In this document: one piece after another, positions 47,389 to 47,468 of the stretch
Position numbering within the stretch: position 1 is the stretch's first letter
Layout: every line of letters begins with the position of its first letter
From: CAYHWW01 sp964360145
GTDB lineage: Bacteria > Bdellovibrionota > UBA1018 > CAYHWW01
Direction: 5' to 3'
Length of the DNA: 47,468 bases
Assembly: GCA_964360145.1 (NCBI GenBank)
Contig: CAYHWW010000010.1
Coordinates: 1-47,468 of the forward strand
Translations under genes and position numbers: made by a program
The notes under the pieces: model-generated
The model's database searches: none
What the model saw: the letters and a program-made list of their open reading frames with translations, nothing else
Told to the model about the DNA's origin: nothing

Positions 47389-47468
47389 CGTAGGCTCGGT
47401 ATTTTCCCGCCTGGCTTCGTTGTCGTCGTCGTGGCCTCCACGCAGCGGGCATGAGCCCGCTTTGGTCG
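47386..47468. repeat. Palindromic element, core family A, left part (runs off window)
   Basis: The element starts at the rel stop codon. Its 83 visible bases match the reverse complement of 41967-42049 with only three differences, including the outer arm word CGTAGGCTCGGT, the inner arm TTTTCCCGCCTGG and the core with central stem AGCGGGC/GCCCGCT. The right half should lie just beyond the window. Confidence 0.9.

Noticed and set aside
1..47468. CRISPR arrays, tRNA, rRNA, riboswitches, prophage or complete insertion sequences
   Set aside because: No regularly spaced direct repeats, no cloverleaf or rRNA-like stretch, and no transposase, integrase or phage structural gene were found. The repeated elements are palindromic and intergenic, without spacers.

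Overview
The window is GC-rich DNA (roughly 60 % by eye), almost fully coding, from a Gram-negative bacterium. The best clue to the group is at the left edge: a truncated minus-strand gene whose N-terminal helical domain matches the HNH-endonuclease proteins common in Bdellovibrio-like bacteria. A Bdellovibrionota or related origin is therefore likely but not proven. It looks like metagenome or draft assembly, because a 100-N gap is flanked by identical 55-base ends.

Layout. (1) 1-1026: partial HNH gene, a mostly empty stretch with a REP-like hairpin, and a doubtful small gene. (2) 1027-7715: iron-sulfur cluster operon on the minus strand, rrf2-sufC-sufD-sufS-sufU-sufT-sufB-SDR, with start/stop overlaps at most junctions and a palindromic operator in front. 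(3) 7738-9351: three small envelope or hypothetical genes. (4) 9413-13640: LD-carboxypeptidase, serine hydrolase, Mpl ligase and a SprT-like protein, a peptidoglycan-recycling set. (5) 13656-17531: secreted metalloprotease, small secreted basic proteins, the assembly gap, an ABC1/UbiB-type kinase and a membrane-anchored protein. (6) 17840-19373: panD, a VapBC module and a small duplicated-repeat secreted protein. (7) 19402-23283: one 1293-residue protein joining a signal peptide, a beta-rich sensor-like region, two Clp-type AAA+ modules and an FtsH-type (M41) zinc peptidase. (8) 23382-29217: saccharopine-dehydrogenase-like protein, a ketol-acid-reductoisomerase-like protein, panB, coaX, coaBC and panC, giving most of pantothenate/CoA synthesis; the reductoisomerase-like protein sits where a ketopantoate reductase is needed. 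(9) 29287-32273: secreted protein, a MazF-type toxin-antitoxin pair, a DUF4097-like exported protein and ahpC. (10) 32422-39207: thiolase, then inositol-phosphate synthase, CDP-alcohol phosphatidyltransferase, GtrA-like protein, class III aminotransferase and a metallophosphatase, probably an inositol-lipid cluster. (11) 39117-47388: RND/MMPL exporter, engB, a FliL-like protein, accA, gmk and a bifunctional rel.

The most unusual feature of the DNA itself is a set of intergenic nested palindromes. At least seven loci carry perfect or near-perfect inverted arms of 18-33 bases. Most start at or on the stop codon of the upstream gene, and some run into the start of the next gene. Four copies of one core family share flanking sequence but have different central stems that all still pair, which is compensatory change and argues for selection on structure. 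Two of the elements cover the translation start region of the next gene (mpl, gmk). Several genes (vapB, panD, the MazF antitoxin, accA) have recognisable -35/-10 boxes placed so that the transcript should begin at the start codon, so leaderless mRNAs appear common.

Functions are assigned from motifs read by eye; no database search was possible.
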